Positions 45,908 to 56,680 of a stretch of DNA of 64,000 nt are shown here, one piece after another. Each line of letters begins with the position of its first letter. Positions within the stretch are counted from its first letter, which is position 1. Position numbers and translations under genes: made by a program. This DNA is from Lentinula raphanica (lineage: Eukaryota; Basidiomycota; Agaricomycetes; Agaricales; Omphalotaceae): assembly GCA_027919835.1 (NCBI GenBank), contig JANVFP010000045.1, positions 272,254-336,253 on the forward strand, in the 5' to 3' direction. The notes beneath the pieces were generated by a model. It was not told the origin of the DNA and ran no database searches. It was given only the letters and a program-made list of their open reading frames with translations.

Positions 45908-46924
45908 ATGAACACAAAAAACGCGTCCATCAACCTAGAAGACTTGTCTACGAGCGAAGAGAACACCCAGCCTATACGGAGCTTTCGTTTATTCACTGGT
46001 GAATTCTATTGTGGTGTACGTCGGTTACACTGAATAACCTCGACCATTCGCTCACCAAAAATACCAGATAACAACCCTAGAGTACCACTGGGTTTCGAAA
46101 AGGGGGAAATGGATCTCTGGGGGCCTCTGAATCGCATATTTGGTGAGTCAAGTACTTTGCGACTTCAATAGAATTCGTGTTCAAGCTCAAGTTCTAGTTC
46201 GCGCCGATGTTGCACCATTATTTCTCGACTGGAAGTTAGCTTTGGTTCCAACCGTCGAGGTGTTGCAGAAACTGGCGGAAACCGTGGAGCATAACTTCCT
46301 CATGCCGACAGATCAACGTCGCAGCTGTTTCGAAGTGCGTTCACTCCTTGTTGAATCCGTCCGTCAAACGAACGTGTTTTCGTTCAGGTGTTACCACCCG
46401 GGGAATACGAATACGACCTAATCCCAGTCGAGAAGGATCCTCCTACCCTATTCCTCATCCGTAACGGCTCGACCTCTCCTCAAAAGCTAGAACTCGCTTA
46501 TCCTCAATATCCACATGTCAAATTGAACGTTCATCCCGCCTTCGCTGTGGTACATGACATCTACCAGCAATATCCCAGTGTTCATGGGGGTCGTCTCTAC
46601 TTCAGGCTCATGTCATTGATAACAGCCGTGTGTTACTCAAGTATACCTCGCGAATTCCGTGACGCGCGCCCGAGCAGCCAGTTTCTGCCTAGGCGTAGTT
46701 CAGGTCAAGACGACAATCAAGATTCATTCGAATCCGACGATTCGGAAAGTATCCTTCAGGACGACCTTGATTCTGCTGAAGACGAGGCGATCGGAATACG
46801 GTCGTGGCTTGAAGCAGTACCGAAATCTACTTCTTCGGAGTCGCTCGTTGAACAAATGTCTGCCAGGAGTGATATGAAGCTCTTCACAAATGCTAGCCAA
46901 AACTCATTGATGGAGGGTGTTTAA
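45908..46924 (+). CDS. Dispersed copy of the degenerate HNH array family
   Basis: This is a plus-strand relative of the genes at 1-6617, about 39 kb away. It starts MNTKNASINLEDLSTSEE and has FRLFTG, then GFEKGEMDLWGPLN, VRADVAPLFLDWKLALVP, DQRRSCFE, and after an intron VLPPGEYEYDLIPV, VKLNVHPAFAVVH and an acidic tail (SFESDDSES) ending NSLMEGV. Compared with the array, exon 2 is offset by one base near 46091; an alternative donor after TTCACTG restores an open frame (FTDNNPRVPLGFEKG), so it may be functional with a changed exon 1/2 join. The HNH residues are absent. It is the most diverged member seen here. Confidence 0.6.
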
Positions 46925-47429
46925 TCTTCGTCATCGGTCTCCCTGCACTAGGCTTATACTTCGTGGTCAAGTTGTGGCTGCGCACATGTACTCACAAAAG
47001 CATGGTCACAGAATTCAATTTAATCATAGAACACTCGACTTCCGCCCTCTTCCAATCCTTCACACGATGAATGTAAATTATGAAGACGATTCATGGATGA
47101 TGGCCCCCTCAGGCCGCAGGAGGGAGGAATGTATACCAATTTCATCACGAAGCCAATTATGTTATAATTCATGACTGAATTCATGATTGCTCTTTGCTGG
47201 GTCCACCTCAGCCTGCATTGCAATGATATCCTCTTTACAATTACTTAACTAACTGGCGGCAGTGGCTTGAGTATTGAGCATCATCGACCTAGATTGCGAT
47301 AATAATTCAGGATGTATAAACTGTATGTAGGTACTCAATGTAAGGAATTCGTGTACATACATACACAATGACATACGGGCTTGAGCTTGAAGCGTTTACC
47401 CAGGCTGGCATAAGTTGAGACATACAAAG
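46925..47429. other. 3' spacer between convergent genes
   Basis: No gene is seen in this 505-bp stretch. Confidence 0.5.
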
Positions 47430-50164
47430 TCAGGATAGTCCATACATGTAGAATTCATTTTCAGTGTCAAGAATGTATCCGCGCTGGAATCTGTGTAGAG
47501 ACTCTACTCTCTGCCATGACTTCCCATTCTCCGTAAAGCCTGCAGAAATGAAATCACGGAGAGCAATGATTGGAGCCCTTAAACCTACTAACTCAATGTC
47601 ATCCGAATGTTGTACCTCCTGTTCGTAATACATTAGCACCTTTCAACCAACAAATATCAGCTGCTTTGAAAGTCACCTCACCTTCAACCATTCTACCAAT
47701 ATCATGTATACTTTTTCTTGTTCATTGGACGCAATTTGACCACTACGTACATGCCGATGTAATAACTTCAGCAGGTTCTGGTCTGGTTTTGCTCGGAAAA
47801 GATGATCAATCCAATACCAAGAGCTGCCATCATTCCCATAGAGCATGAGCTTTTTCAGCAAACGAACAGCAACTTTAGTATGATAGGTTGCTAGATTGAT
47901 GAACTCTATCATGATGTGGTGGTCTTCAACTTGGACAGAGTTCTTGCTAGAGTCCATTTCAACATCATCATGTTGCAAGAGAGGTCTTTCCACTGAGATT
48001 TCCATTGGAAATACATCACGTCCGTTGAAGTCGAATATATTCCATTTATTTTCGTGTGTCGACCCTGTTGGCCACACAGAGGCCAACAAAAATTCGGCCA
48101 AATGAATGTCAGTGTATGAACCTATGTCGGAACTCGCAGCATTGAGTGCTAGCGCCTCCCCGAAATTGGTGATCTGTCTCTGCCATGAATCATATGCCCT
48201 TGGGCCCAGGGTGACAAGCTTAGTAGAGACATAAAATCCAATGGATGAGAATCTTTGAAAGCATTGGATGAGATCGAATGGAGGATCTGCAAGGCCCTGT
48301 CCTACATTAGGACTAGTGATAAATTAAAAACATGATGGAGTCTCACTCACCTCTGCCCAACGTTGAACATCTCTCATTCTACCAATGAAGAAGCCCAACA
48401 GCGCGGAGCAGTCTGCAGAATATCTGCGACCTCTAAGTACCCATAATAACCTATTTGCATAAGCAACAGGATCTAAGGCTCTTAGAGCATGCAAGAGCTC
48501 CGGACTTGCCGACGCAGAGACACAGTGATACCCCCAGTCAAGATGATGTGGCCAACTTTCATTGACATCTTCATCTTTCCATTCATGAAAGGCAGTGAAA
48601 AGAGGGTACTCGAGTTCCCCAGGCCTGTTCCCAGTCTGCCAATCCAACATGAGCTTCAAACAGCAACATGCCATAAGATTGTGATGAATTGGTCGATCTA
48701 TGAAGAATTTACCTGAGCGATCCGGGTCAAGAAGGAAGTCAGTGAATGATTTATGAGCAAACACAATCTTTCCCCGTACTTCATCAGGGCTAGCTTTCAG
48801 CAGGGAATGTATCCCAGATAAAGCAGCAGATACTGCTCCTGATTCCAGGCCAAGCAGCTGCTCAATCATCACCATTGTCGGTACTCTCTTTTCAGTGGAA
48901 ACCACTATAGCTCCTAGAATTCGATGAAGCAGCCTGGTATTGGGATTCACTGAAAGTATTTCCTGGTAGAGCCTATCCAGTTCTCCAAAGGGCTGCTCTG
49001 TATCCTCTGCCTCATGGAAGCTCGAAGGATTGACAGCAGCATCTCGCTCTTGCGAATCTGCTGAACCCAATACAGTACACAGACGTTCTGAGGGCGAGGA
49101 AAAATCATTGTCCACAAAATTAACGACCGTGATGGCGAATATGAATTGGCCGGATGCCTTGTATACCAGTTCGTTCAATTGCCAGGTGGAAGGCCAAGGT
49201 TGCTTCACATCACTGTTGGTCCTCAATATACGACGAGAGTTGATTTCTGCGAACCTATCCGAAAGATATTTACGAATATCTTCATCAGAATCTTCAAGGG
49301 CATGTCGATTACACAAATAAGAGGTTGCGACCCTGTCGAAGACCTTTCTGATTCGAGGTTCTGGTCGGCTGGTCACTAAGAAGAGGAGCGGAATTGATCT
49401 CGACTGTAACACGTCGGTAATAGTCAGGAGGATACGTTCTTGATCGCGACCATCCATACACTCATCTAGGCCATCCAGAACAACCAGAAGAGGTATATCA
49501 GCTTCGCATTCATCCAGAGTTTGGAAAGGCTGCAAGATCAGTTCTTGGAACTGAGTCTCGAGGGAATCATTCAGGATCATGGGGTTAGCCTCGACTGCGG
49601 CAGTGATGGCTGGTTGTAATACTGGGATAGCAATAGCTATTTGGAATGCAATCGTAGGGACCAATCTCTTGACATTGTTTCGAATGGCATCCCTCCGCCA
49701 AAAGAAGAAGCTAGCTGCTAGCTTTCCTTTTTGTCTAAAGCGTTCAGCTATCGTCTGGGCAACAGAAGACTTTCCAACCCCAGCGCTACCGTATAGCCAG
49801 CACAGCTGGGAATCCCGTCCTGTATCGGTAACCCAGTCTGAGAGTCTGCTAAGGATCGCCTCCCTAGTGCCTTCATGGCATATTGCTGGTGGATATGAGA
49901 TCTCAGAGTTAAGCACCGCAGAGATAGCCATTGACTGATACAACAGATAGAGGCCTGTACACCAAAAAGCAACGCAGAATGAATGAGAGATGATTTGCTC
50001 GTACCTCTAAATCCATCTCTGGTGCTATTGATATTGTAGATAAAGTCGCGACCTGCATTATTGAACGTGCTGTTGATAATTGTGAAATCGTTGGCATCTG
50101 CGAACATCGTTGGTCTTGGGTCCAAGCGTCGATGATGGTTTTCAGACGAGTTCATGACAGACAT
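47430..50164 (-). CDS. NACHT-domain NTPase (fungal NLR-like protein)
   Basis: Four exons are inferred: 50005-50164, about 48345-49954, about 47680-48305 and about 47430-47640. The N-terminus has FTIINSTFNNAGRDFIYNI, the short segment that often precedes NACHT in Agaricomycetes. The NACHT domain shows WLYGSAGVGKSSVAQT (Walker A), PLLVVLDGLDEC (Walker B) and LFLVTSRPEPRI (sensor). A winged-helix-like region follows (FAHKSFTDFLLDP). The C-terminal 240 residues contain no WD40, ankyrin or TPR repeats I can see (VEWLK, LRDFISAGF). Such STAND proteins act in self/non-self recognition and cell-death control. The start at 50164 is preferred over 50218 because it begins the conserved reading. Confidence 0.75.
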
Positions 50165-50829
50165 AGATAAGGCAAGAACTTTGCCTCGTTGTTGGAATGA
50201 GGTGATCAGGACTCGCAATTCTGAAAAGTCACAGGAACAGGTTCACGTCTGTGCGTTCTTTGCTTTGCTGGGCCGACCGATGAACGAAGCATTTTCGAAC
50301 CTAGAAGTAGCAAGAATTGTGTGTGTCAGGACATCATTCTCAAAATCAACACAAGACCGACTTCCCAGTCATAATAATTACTGTATGATAACATGAAGCC
50401 CAAAGCATGAAAAAGAATGATCAAGATATGAAGCACTAGATACTGTCGGAAAACGAACGTTGAAGCTGTGTTGAAGCTATGTATCCAAAAAGAATGACAG
50501 AAAGAGCAGGGGATATATGCGTTATGTGGTCTAGATGGTTTTTTAGTGTGTAGATGAGCAAACGAGCAAGGAGCTTGGTATGAGACAGCGCATTGTTTGA
50601 ATGCATGTAGGTTGAGAAAAGACCATGACACGGTTGGACCGATGACATGCTTCCATATGTGATCATTGAGCAAGGAACCAAACGATTCGAGCTCACGCTG
50701 ACATGTCGAACACCGGCACAACTTGATTACCTTTTGTAAGACTGCAATTCATCGCTGAGTCAAGAGGACGAGCCGCAGGAAACAAAGCCTCCCAACTCAC
50801 CTTGAGAGCCTTCTGAGATGTCATCCTTT
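50165..50829. other. Intergenic region upstream of the NACHT gene
   Basis: No gene is supported. Overlapping minus-strand frames at 50326-50721 in two registers have no motif. Confidence 0.45.
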
Positions 50830-51910
50830 TCTGGATGTATTGCAACATCCGTTTCAATCCGGCATCAAGAATATCGGATAACAGCTAGCATGACTGGTAT
50901 AGCTATCTCCCAGAAGCTAAACAAATATCAAGTATGTGAGACACCAGATGCGAAGAGAGAGTAGACGGAGTGGAAGTAACACATACAGGACATCGCTAGT
51001 TTGTTGTACGGACCACATGAATTGGAAGTTCATATCCTGAGTTGAAGGGAGAAGGTTCGATCTTCAAACAGATTGAAAGTTTTGTAACGGCTTACGAAGT
51101 ATTCGGTTCATAAGGTCAATGGGAAGAGGAAGGGAAGGTGGAGGGTCACCAAGAGGGAGAACGGAATAGCTTTTTTGTAGAAAGGTTTGAAGGCGTTTGG
51201 TAGCGTTACGCGTTAGACAGGTTGATGTTGATAGGGTTGTGGGTTGCGGTCTCGAACGTTGGGCGCCCAAGCATAGAGCGTAGTGAAAGAGCGGGAGGAA
51301 CGGACAAGAACAATTCGTAGGATGATAGATCCGAGGGCTACTGTGTAGATCTTCAAGCTCAAGCTTCAAGCTTCATCCTCTTCTCTTCACCCTCCATCCC
51401 TTTCCGTCTATCGTTTTCCTATAACTCCATTCCTCGTTCCCGTTCGACTTTTAAAGCTTGTCTTCTCTCTCTCGCAAACCCCTGAATCCACTCGCGCTCC
51501 CCATTTCCGTCGATGGTCACAGGTGTGAGTGTAAAGGTCGTTGTAGGGTACCCAGGAGGAGGAGGGAGGATTCGGGAAGAGATATGCTTGATGGAAGCTT
51601 GTGTGTGGGTGTGTCCACAGCAGCTGTGCGTCGTTAACTCAACAAATACCGCGAAACGAGTAGCGAGGAGTGTGGAAGGGTATCTATCTCCTCGCTTTCT
51701 CTCTCGCCCTCTCTCGGTATGGGTCTATCTCCGTATCTGCTGTATCCCTCCATCTCCCTCTTCCTACGCCGCTGTTCCTGTTTCCCAGGTCTGCCTATCT
51801 CGATACGTCCGATACTGGCGACAACAGAGTCAAAGATCAAAGTGGAAGACCAGGAAGACGAAGAGATCAGCGTCGAATTTGGATTCGAGTCGATTGATAT
51901 CGAGACAACG
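50830..51910 (-). CDS. Probable multi-exon gene, family not recognised
   Basis: Several minus-strand blocks read openly and are separated by splice-like signals. About 51905-51660 gives DVVSISIDSNPNSTLI, then IFDSVVASIGRIEIGRPG and a charged stretch. About 51550-51425 gives TLTPVTIDGNGEREWIQGF and RRQALKVERERGMEL. About 51300-51098 gives RNATKRLQTFLQKSYSVLPLGD and PIDLMNRIL. A short exon near 51045-50998 gives MNFQFMWSVQQ. The blocks look coding by their charge patterns and lack of stops, but the start and several joins are unclear, and I cannot name the family. The limits given are approximate. Confidence 0.35.
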
Positions 51911-52269
51911 TCCTGCAGCTGCAGGACATGGGATTAGGAAGACAAGGACGGTCGTTGGATGATTACCAATAGATTTTTCGAGATGGGAAAAGATGATCAT
52001 GGAGGTATATGCATTAGAGCAGTGTTGAAGAATTAGCTACAAACCGAATTTGTTAGTATCTTCTCTTTTCTGAGCGTCAACGCGACACGTACTTTTGAAG
52101 CTGTACCTTCCCGAGACCCTCATCGAAGAGTGGGAACACCGCTCCTTAGACTTCAGGCCTCAAGCTCAAGCCTCGGTCTCATCTGCGGAATGAGATGCGA
52201 TAAGACAGAAATGTCATAAGCTTTTTTAAACAAAATAGTGGTCGGAATCAAGAGTCGCTATATCAGTTT
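51911..52269. other. Region without supported gene
   Basis: This could contain the 5' end of the unrecognised minus-strand gene to the left. No clear start codon in a continuing frame is seen. Confidence 0.4.
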
Positions 52270-52665
52270 AACGAATAGAGATCTGAAATAGTCAAAACCT
52301 GTTAAAACCTGTTAAACGCCTGTTAAACGCCGTTGAACACACTGTTGAACACACTGTTAATTAGATTAAACAGACTGAGTTACAAAGATTCAGGAGTAGA
52401 TTACAAAACAGATGAACAGTGTGTTGAACACCGTTAAACACCAGTTAAATACAGGTACAAGCGCTAATGACGATCCGCGTGTTGAACGCTGCTGAATACC
52501 ATACAGAACATAGAAATAATAAAGTAGCATGTAAACTGCGTTTAACACACCGTTAGATCAGAATTAACATCTGACCAGTCGTTGAAATTCGAAGTCCATT
52601 CAACAAGAACCAGCATGTTGAACGCCGCTTAACAGCGTGTTTAACACTGTCGGTTGTCTCAACCA
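52270..52665. repeat. Degenerate GTTRAACRCC repeat tract
   Basis: Some twenty copies of a GTTAAA/GTTAAAC/GTTGAAC motif in both orientations, often followed by CRCC or ACAC, are packed in about 400 bp. The left end has near-tandem copies (CCTGTTAAAACCTGTTAAA, GTTGAACACACTGTTGAACA); the rest is decayed. It lies just beyond the 3' end of the gene at 52724-55129. Confidence 0.6.
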
Positions 52666-52669
52666 TCTT

Positions 52670-52747
52670 GAACACGGTGACAACCTAGCGGCTGCTGTTA
52701 GCGTTGTTGAACACGGTGACAACCTAGCGGCTGCTGTTAGCGTTGTC
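52670..52747. repeat. 39-bp tandem duplication
   Basis: Two copies (52670-52708 and 52709-52747) match at 38 of 39 bases. The right copy covers the stop codon and last codons of the minus-strand gene at 52724; the left copy carries the same stop. Confidence 0.85.
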
Positions 52748-55129
52748 GGCATCAGCTCCTGGAACGAACTCGGCACGATAAGTCCAGAACTTCGATTTCT
52801 TCCTCCCAGGCAGTTCTACCTCGATTGACGAGTCTTCTCTTTCACCTTGCTTTCGTTTTTTCCCGTTGCCTGTCAGCTCCAATGAACTAGATTCCTTGTT
52901 CCTGACGGCTCTAGTTTTGCGAGGGGAAAACTGTGGAGCAGAACCAGAAGCGCCAAGAGAAGCAGGATGAGCAGAGAACATAGGCACATCAGAAGAAGCT
53001 GTGGTGGTGGTGATTGTCTGTAGAGCTGTAGGATGGACCGCTGCTGTTGAGGGATTTACTTCAACTTGCTTTCGTTTCTTTCCCCGATTCCTGTTCTTGG
53101 CAGACCTGCCTCTTCGAGAGGGTATTTCGGGAGCAGGAGGTGAAAGTGCGACGGCAGGGGTAACAGCCGGACCAGCAAGAGTTTCAGCGGCAGAAGTAGA
53201 GGCGAGTGGAGAAGAAGAAGAAGAAGAAGAAGAAAGAGGGGTAGGACATGCAGACACAGATGACGCAGGAGCGGGCGTAGTCGTAAGCGCGAAAGGTACA
53301 GGTGTTGCACTTGGAACAACAGCAGGAGGCACGTGCACAGGCACAGCATCGAGCACAGAAGGCGCGGGTGGTGCAATTGGAACAACGGCGGGAGGGGCAT
53401 GTATAGTGTTTGGAATAATAGCAGGAGATGTAGCACTGATTGCAGAAGCAACCGAGGGTGTGTTTGGAATGATCTCAGGAGCAGGAGGAGCAGGTGTAGC
53501 CATGATCGCAAAAGGCATAGGCGGTGTGTGAGAAATTAGCGCAGGAGGTGTAGATGTAGTGTTGACCGCTGGAGGAGCGAGTGCAGGCGGTGCGTTTGGA
53601 ACAACCGTGGGAGGTAAACCCATATGAGCAGCAGGTGGCCCTGTCGGGAGAACAGAGTCATCACGAGTGATAACAGCCTCCCCAAGCCTCTCTGGAGGTG
53701 TAACATATCGGCGAAAACGAAAGGGCAACTCTAACTCTTTCAAGAATGCGACCAAAGGGAATATAGAGAACTCCATAGCTACGGGGTCCTTCAGAGCAAC
53801 GGGGAGGTTGTACTTGATGACGTCGTAAAAATCTTCAGGCTTCTCGTAAAGCTCCTCCCATGGTAGTTCTTCATCGTACTGTGCTCCTGCTTCTGTATCA
53901 GAACACATGTGTCATGGGCTACCGATAAAAGGATACGCACTGTACAGGAGATTAAAATAGGTTTTCACAAACCGTTGCAGATCTTTCGCTGGTGTCTCTA
54001 AGGTCTGGATGTGTACAGGAAACACCGGATACCCAGCTTCATCGCGTCTGATCAAAGACACATCCTCTTGCACGCGCGGCAGAACACCGTCAGCCCAATC
54101 CCGGAAGGGATCTAGATAATGCCCTCCCCAGTCCTCGAGAGTTTCTTGAAATTCTTGACCACTTGTACCGCCGGAGACACTGTCAACCAATCTTTAGAAG
54201 ACTTCTTCTACGTTAAATGCAAGACTTACGCTCTAGCATGGAGTGTGCCATTTGTCGATCGCATCGCTAGGAGCGTCACGAATTCCATTTCACCAAATCG
54301 TCCACATTTTGCCATTGACATGAACATGTGGTTGACTATTGAGAGCAGAAGTTCCTGATTCCTAGAGCCACAGTCAGAGTGTCAGAGCTGGTGTACTATG
54401 AGAAATACGAACCCATCTACGTCTTGAGCTTGATCTAATGCTCTTCTTTCCCAAACTCGACGTTCCTCCTGACCGATCTCCAGCCACCTTTGCTTCAAAG
54501 CTCGTTGATAATTCCCAGCCGCATTTCCAGTGTCGCCATCCTTAGCGGAAGCCTTGATTTCGTTTTTATGTGCTCGCTCATACAGATCTCGACCGGCGAG
54601 TGGACCTGTCAGTTTGCACACTGCATCTACAACGGCCTGCGCAGCTTCCTTCGACATGACTTGGGGTCCAGCGACTTGCTTAGCGGCTTGCTTAGCTTGC
54701 TTTCTCAACAGTATGCCAGACCCCATATTGCGGAAACATTGTTTCAATGCCTTCAACACATTGTTAGGTCAAAGGTCCTGCGGCAATGGTAGACAGTCAA
54801 CTCACGTCTAGATTTGCTTTTCGACAATCGCCTCTCGCGCCCTTGCTTCCGGCGAATAGCCCTTCTTTACGTTCCAGAAGACCCAGAATTTCTTCAGATT
54901 TCTTCGATCGCCACGCGGCTCCTTCAGCAAGGGAGATATTAAGGGCTGCTTCATAGTCATCGGTCCAGGTCTTCCTAATCAGGTCCGTAATTGAACATTC
55001 GATGTCATGCTTGGGCTTCTTGTCGTCTATAACATCAGGGACAGGAGCAGGAGCGGCGGCGGCGGGGACAGCAGCAGCAGCTGGAGCTTCATAGGGAGGA
55101 GGGGGAGGATCGTCTCGGACACGGGGCAT
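52724..55129 (-). CDS. Large hypothetical protein with HMG-box-like region and Ala/Pro-rich tail
   Basis: This multi-exon gene starts MPRVRDDPPPPPYEAP. Exon 1 has DLIRKTWTDDYEAALNISL. Exon 2 (about 54750-54410) has LAGRDLYERAHKNEI and NYQRALKQRWLEIGQEERRVWE, which resembles a degenerate HMG box. Then come NQELLLSIVNHMFMSMAK, EFQETLEDWGGHYLDPFRDW, and the large last exon with LPWEELYEKPEDFYDVIKYNLP. The C-terminal half is an Ala/Pro/Ser repeat-like region (PPAVVPxAPPAP motifs) ending with basic stretches (GKKRKQ) that look like nuclear signals. I know of similar unnamed basidiomycete proteins but no function. It is probably a nuclear protein. Its stop lies inside a 39-bp duplication. Confidence 0.55.
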
Positions 55130-55441
55130 TGTTGAGAAGTGTTGACTGAGAGTGTAAGGCGATGGGGTTGGTAAAAAGGAAAGTGGACGACCACCGATGT
55201 ACTGGAGTTTTTAAGTCGCTAGCGGTCAAAGAGGTGGTCAAATAGATGAGGCGGTCAAATAGATGCTAGCGTCTCTTTTGTTCTTCCAGCTTTGACCTGC
55301 CAAAGTACAACAAAAAATTGAAAACGGCGGTCCATTTGCCACAATAGCTATGCACGTTGGACCTTGAGACATCGCTCTGATGGCCTATTTGCTACAATAT
55401 ATAAGCATGAACGCTGACTTCGAGAAAAACACTTACATCTG
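55130..55441. promoter_or_regulatory. Shared divergent promoter with GGTCAAA repeats
   Basis: This 312-bp spacer separates two divergent unrecognised genes. It holds three GGTCAAA motifs (55224-55230, 55236-55242, 55253-55259), the first within CGCTAGCGGTCAAA, which recurs inverted at 56490-56503. A CTACAATATATAAGC TATA-like stretch at about 55393-55407 lies about 45 bp upstream of the plus-strand start. Confidence 0.5.
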
Positions 55442-56029
55442 ATGCCTTCTACTGCCCCAACTTACAACGATAACCCTACTTTTGCCGGTTCCATACCCCC
55501 GGGATTCACAGGAACTGGATATGGCGAGGCCCTGGTTGGTCTCCGACTTGCTTTCGACCAGTATAACAGGACAGAATACCTGAAAGACCTCGGCAAGTGC
55601 ATGAATCCCAGGACTCCTGGCAAAGTCCACGACTACACGGTTTTGACTGGCGGCCAGAGTGCGACCCGGGCTGAAATGGGGCGGATTACCCGACGCGTGA
55701 GTTACGGCTGTGTGTTTTGTAGTGGTCCCATTGATCTAATAACCTGACAGTATTGTGGCACGAAAGAGTGCTGCAACCCAGATAAGATATGGGGGCCGCC
55801 AAAAAACTTTCAGCACATCCCAGTACCGGTTCGTGATCGGCGCGAGTTGGCGGCACAATACGTCTTCTGGCTGGAGAGCATGGGGAGGGACACAATGGCT
55901 AGAAACATCCGAAAGTACTTTCTCAAAGACGCCGGCGTTCAGCGAGAAGTCAATTCATCTCCCGTAGGCCGACAAGTCACACACGACCCGCGAGAGATTC
56001 TTTCCTCGCCGATCAGACCCGAAAAGTGA
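55442..56029 (+). CDS. Hypothetical protein with short Cys motif
   Basis: Two exons are read: about 55442-55695 (MPSTAPTYNDNPTFAGSIPPG to GRITRR) and 55751-56029 (YCGTKECCNPDKIWGPP to SSPIRPEK), giving about 177 residues. The second exon has CGTKECC, VPVRDRRELAAQYVFWLESMGRD and RKYFLKDAGVQREV. No signal peptide or membrane segment is seen. I do not recognise it. It lies head-to-head with the HMG-like gene and just before 56051-56395, so the genes may be co-expressed or belong to one mobile unit. Confidence 0.5.
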
Positions 56030-56050
56030 AAGGCGGTTGCTCAGCCTTCC

Positions 56051-56395
56051 ATGCCGTCCAAAAGAACGAGGGTCTCCGAAGCAAATGTGATGGGTCCACG
56101 AAGTGAGTATGACGACTCAGATTCAGAAGTCGAGATTGTCGACGTGAAGTACGTGGGCAATGGCAGCCGTTCCACTCTTTCGACAACCTCCTTCGCCTCT
56201 GCCGGTCCCTCGAGGATTGGTCGCCCCTCCGGCCATTACGCATCTGGTCCTTCGGCAAAAGATCGTGTTTTTACGAGTGAAGAGTTGATTGTAGCATGCA
56301 AATGTCTCGAGGAAAGGGTTACGGAGGTGGTCGTCGAAGAAGATTTGAAGGCTGCTATTCGAAGCTTAAAAGAGATGTTTGATATCTTTGTATGA
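56051..56395 (+). CDS. Short hypothetical protein, probably a truncated 5' exon
   Basis: The reading starts MPSKRTRVSEANVMGP, has an acidic EYDDSDSEVEIVDVKYVG stretch and ends in a helix AAIRSLKEMFDIFV. The last codons and 3' flank (56352-56448) are repeated at 56568-56664, after which the frame of the downstream exon (56810-57328) could continue. I infer that this was the first exon of the gene at 56681-57328, separated by a local duplication, or that an unusual intron joins them. Confidence 0.45.
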   Translation: MPSKRTRVSEANVMGPRSEYDDSDSEVEIVDVKYVGNGSRSTLSTTSFASAGPSRIGRPSGHYASGPSAKDRVFTSEELIVACKCLEERVTEVVVEEDLKAAIRSLKEMFDIFV

Positions 56396-56664
56396 TAGCG
56401 ACATAGCGTATTGACTCACTTGTGGAATGGAAATCTCGGACGCTCAATCTGTGAGCACTTTTCTCGTCGTATAGAAACCACGGAACCTGTTTGACCGCTA
56501 GCGTCACGCGGTCTAAACAAAAGAGAATGCCGACGTATAGTGGAACACCGAGCGAGGGGTGGCAAATCTGCTATTCGAAGCTTAAAAGAGATGTTTGATA
56601 TCTTTGTATGATAGCGACATAGCGTATTGACTCACTTGTGGAATGGAAATCTCGGACACTCAAT
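56352..56664 (+). repeat. 97-bp direct repeat at 216-bp spacing
   Basis: 56352-56448 and 56568-56664 match except for one base. The copy includes the 3' coding end of the gene at 56051. Between them lies a 119-bp segment with TTTGACCGCTAGCG. Confidence 0.85.
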
Positions 56665-56680
56665 GGTACAAAGAGCTCTG

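Noticed and set aside
52270..52665. CRISPR-like or telomere-like array
   Set aside because: The motif spacing is irregular, the units are in both orientations and decayed, and the host is a eukaryote with other repeat classes nearby.
53001..53539. Plus-strand Gly/Thr-rich frames opposite the Ala/Pro-rich exon
   Set aside because: They are the mirror image of a repetitive coding exon.
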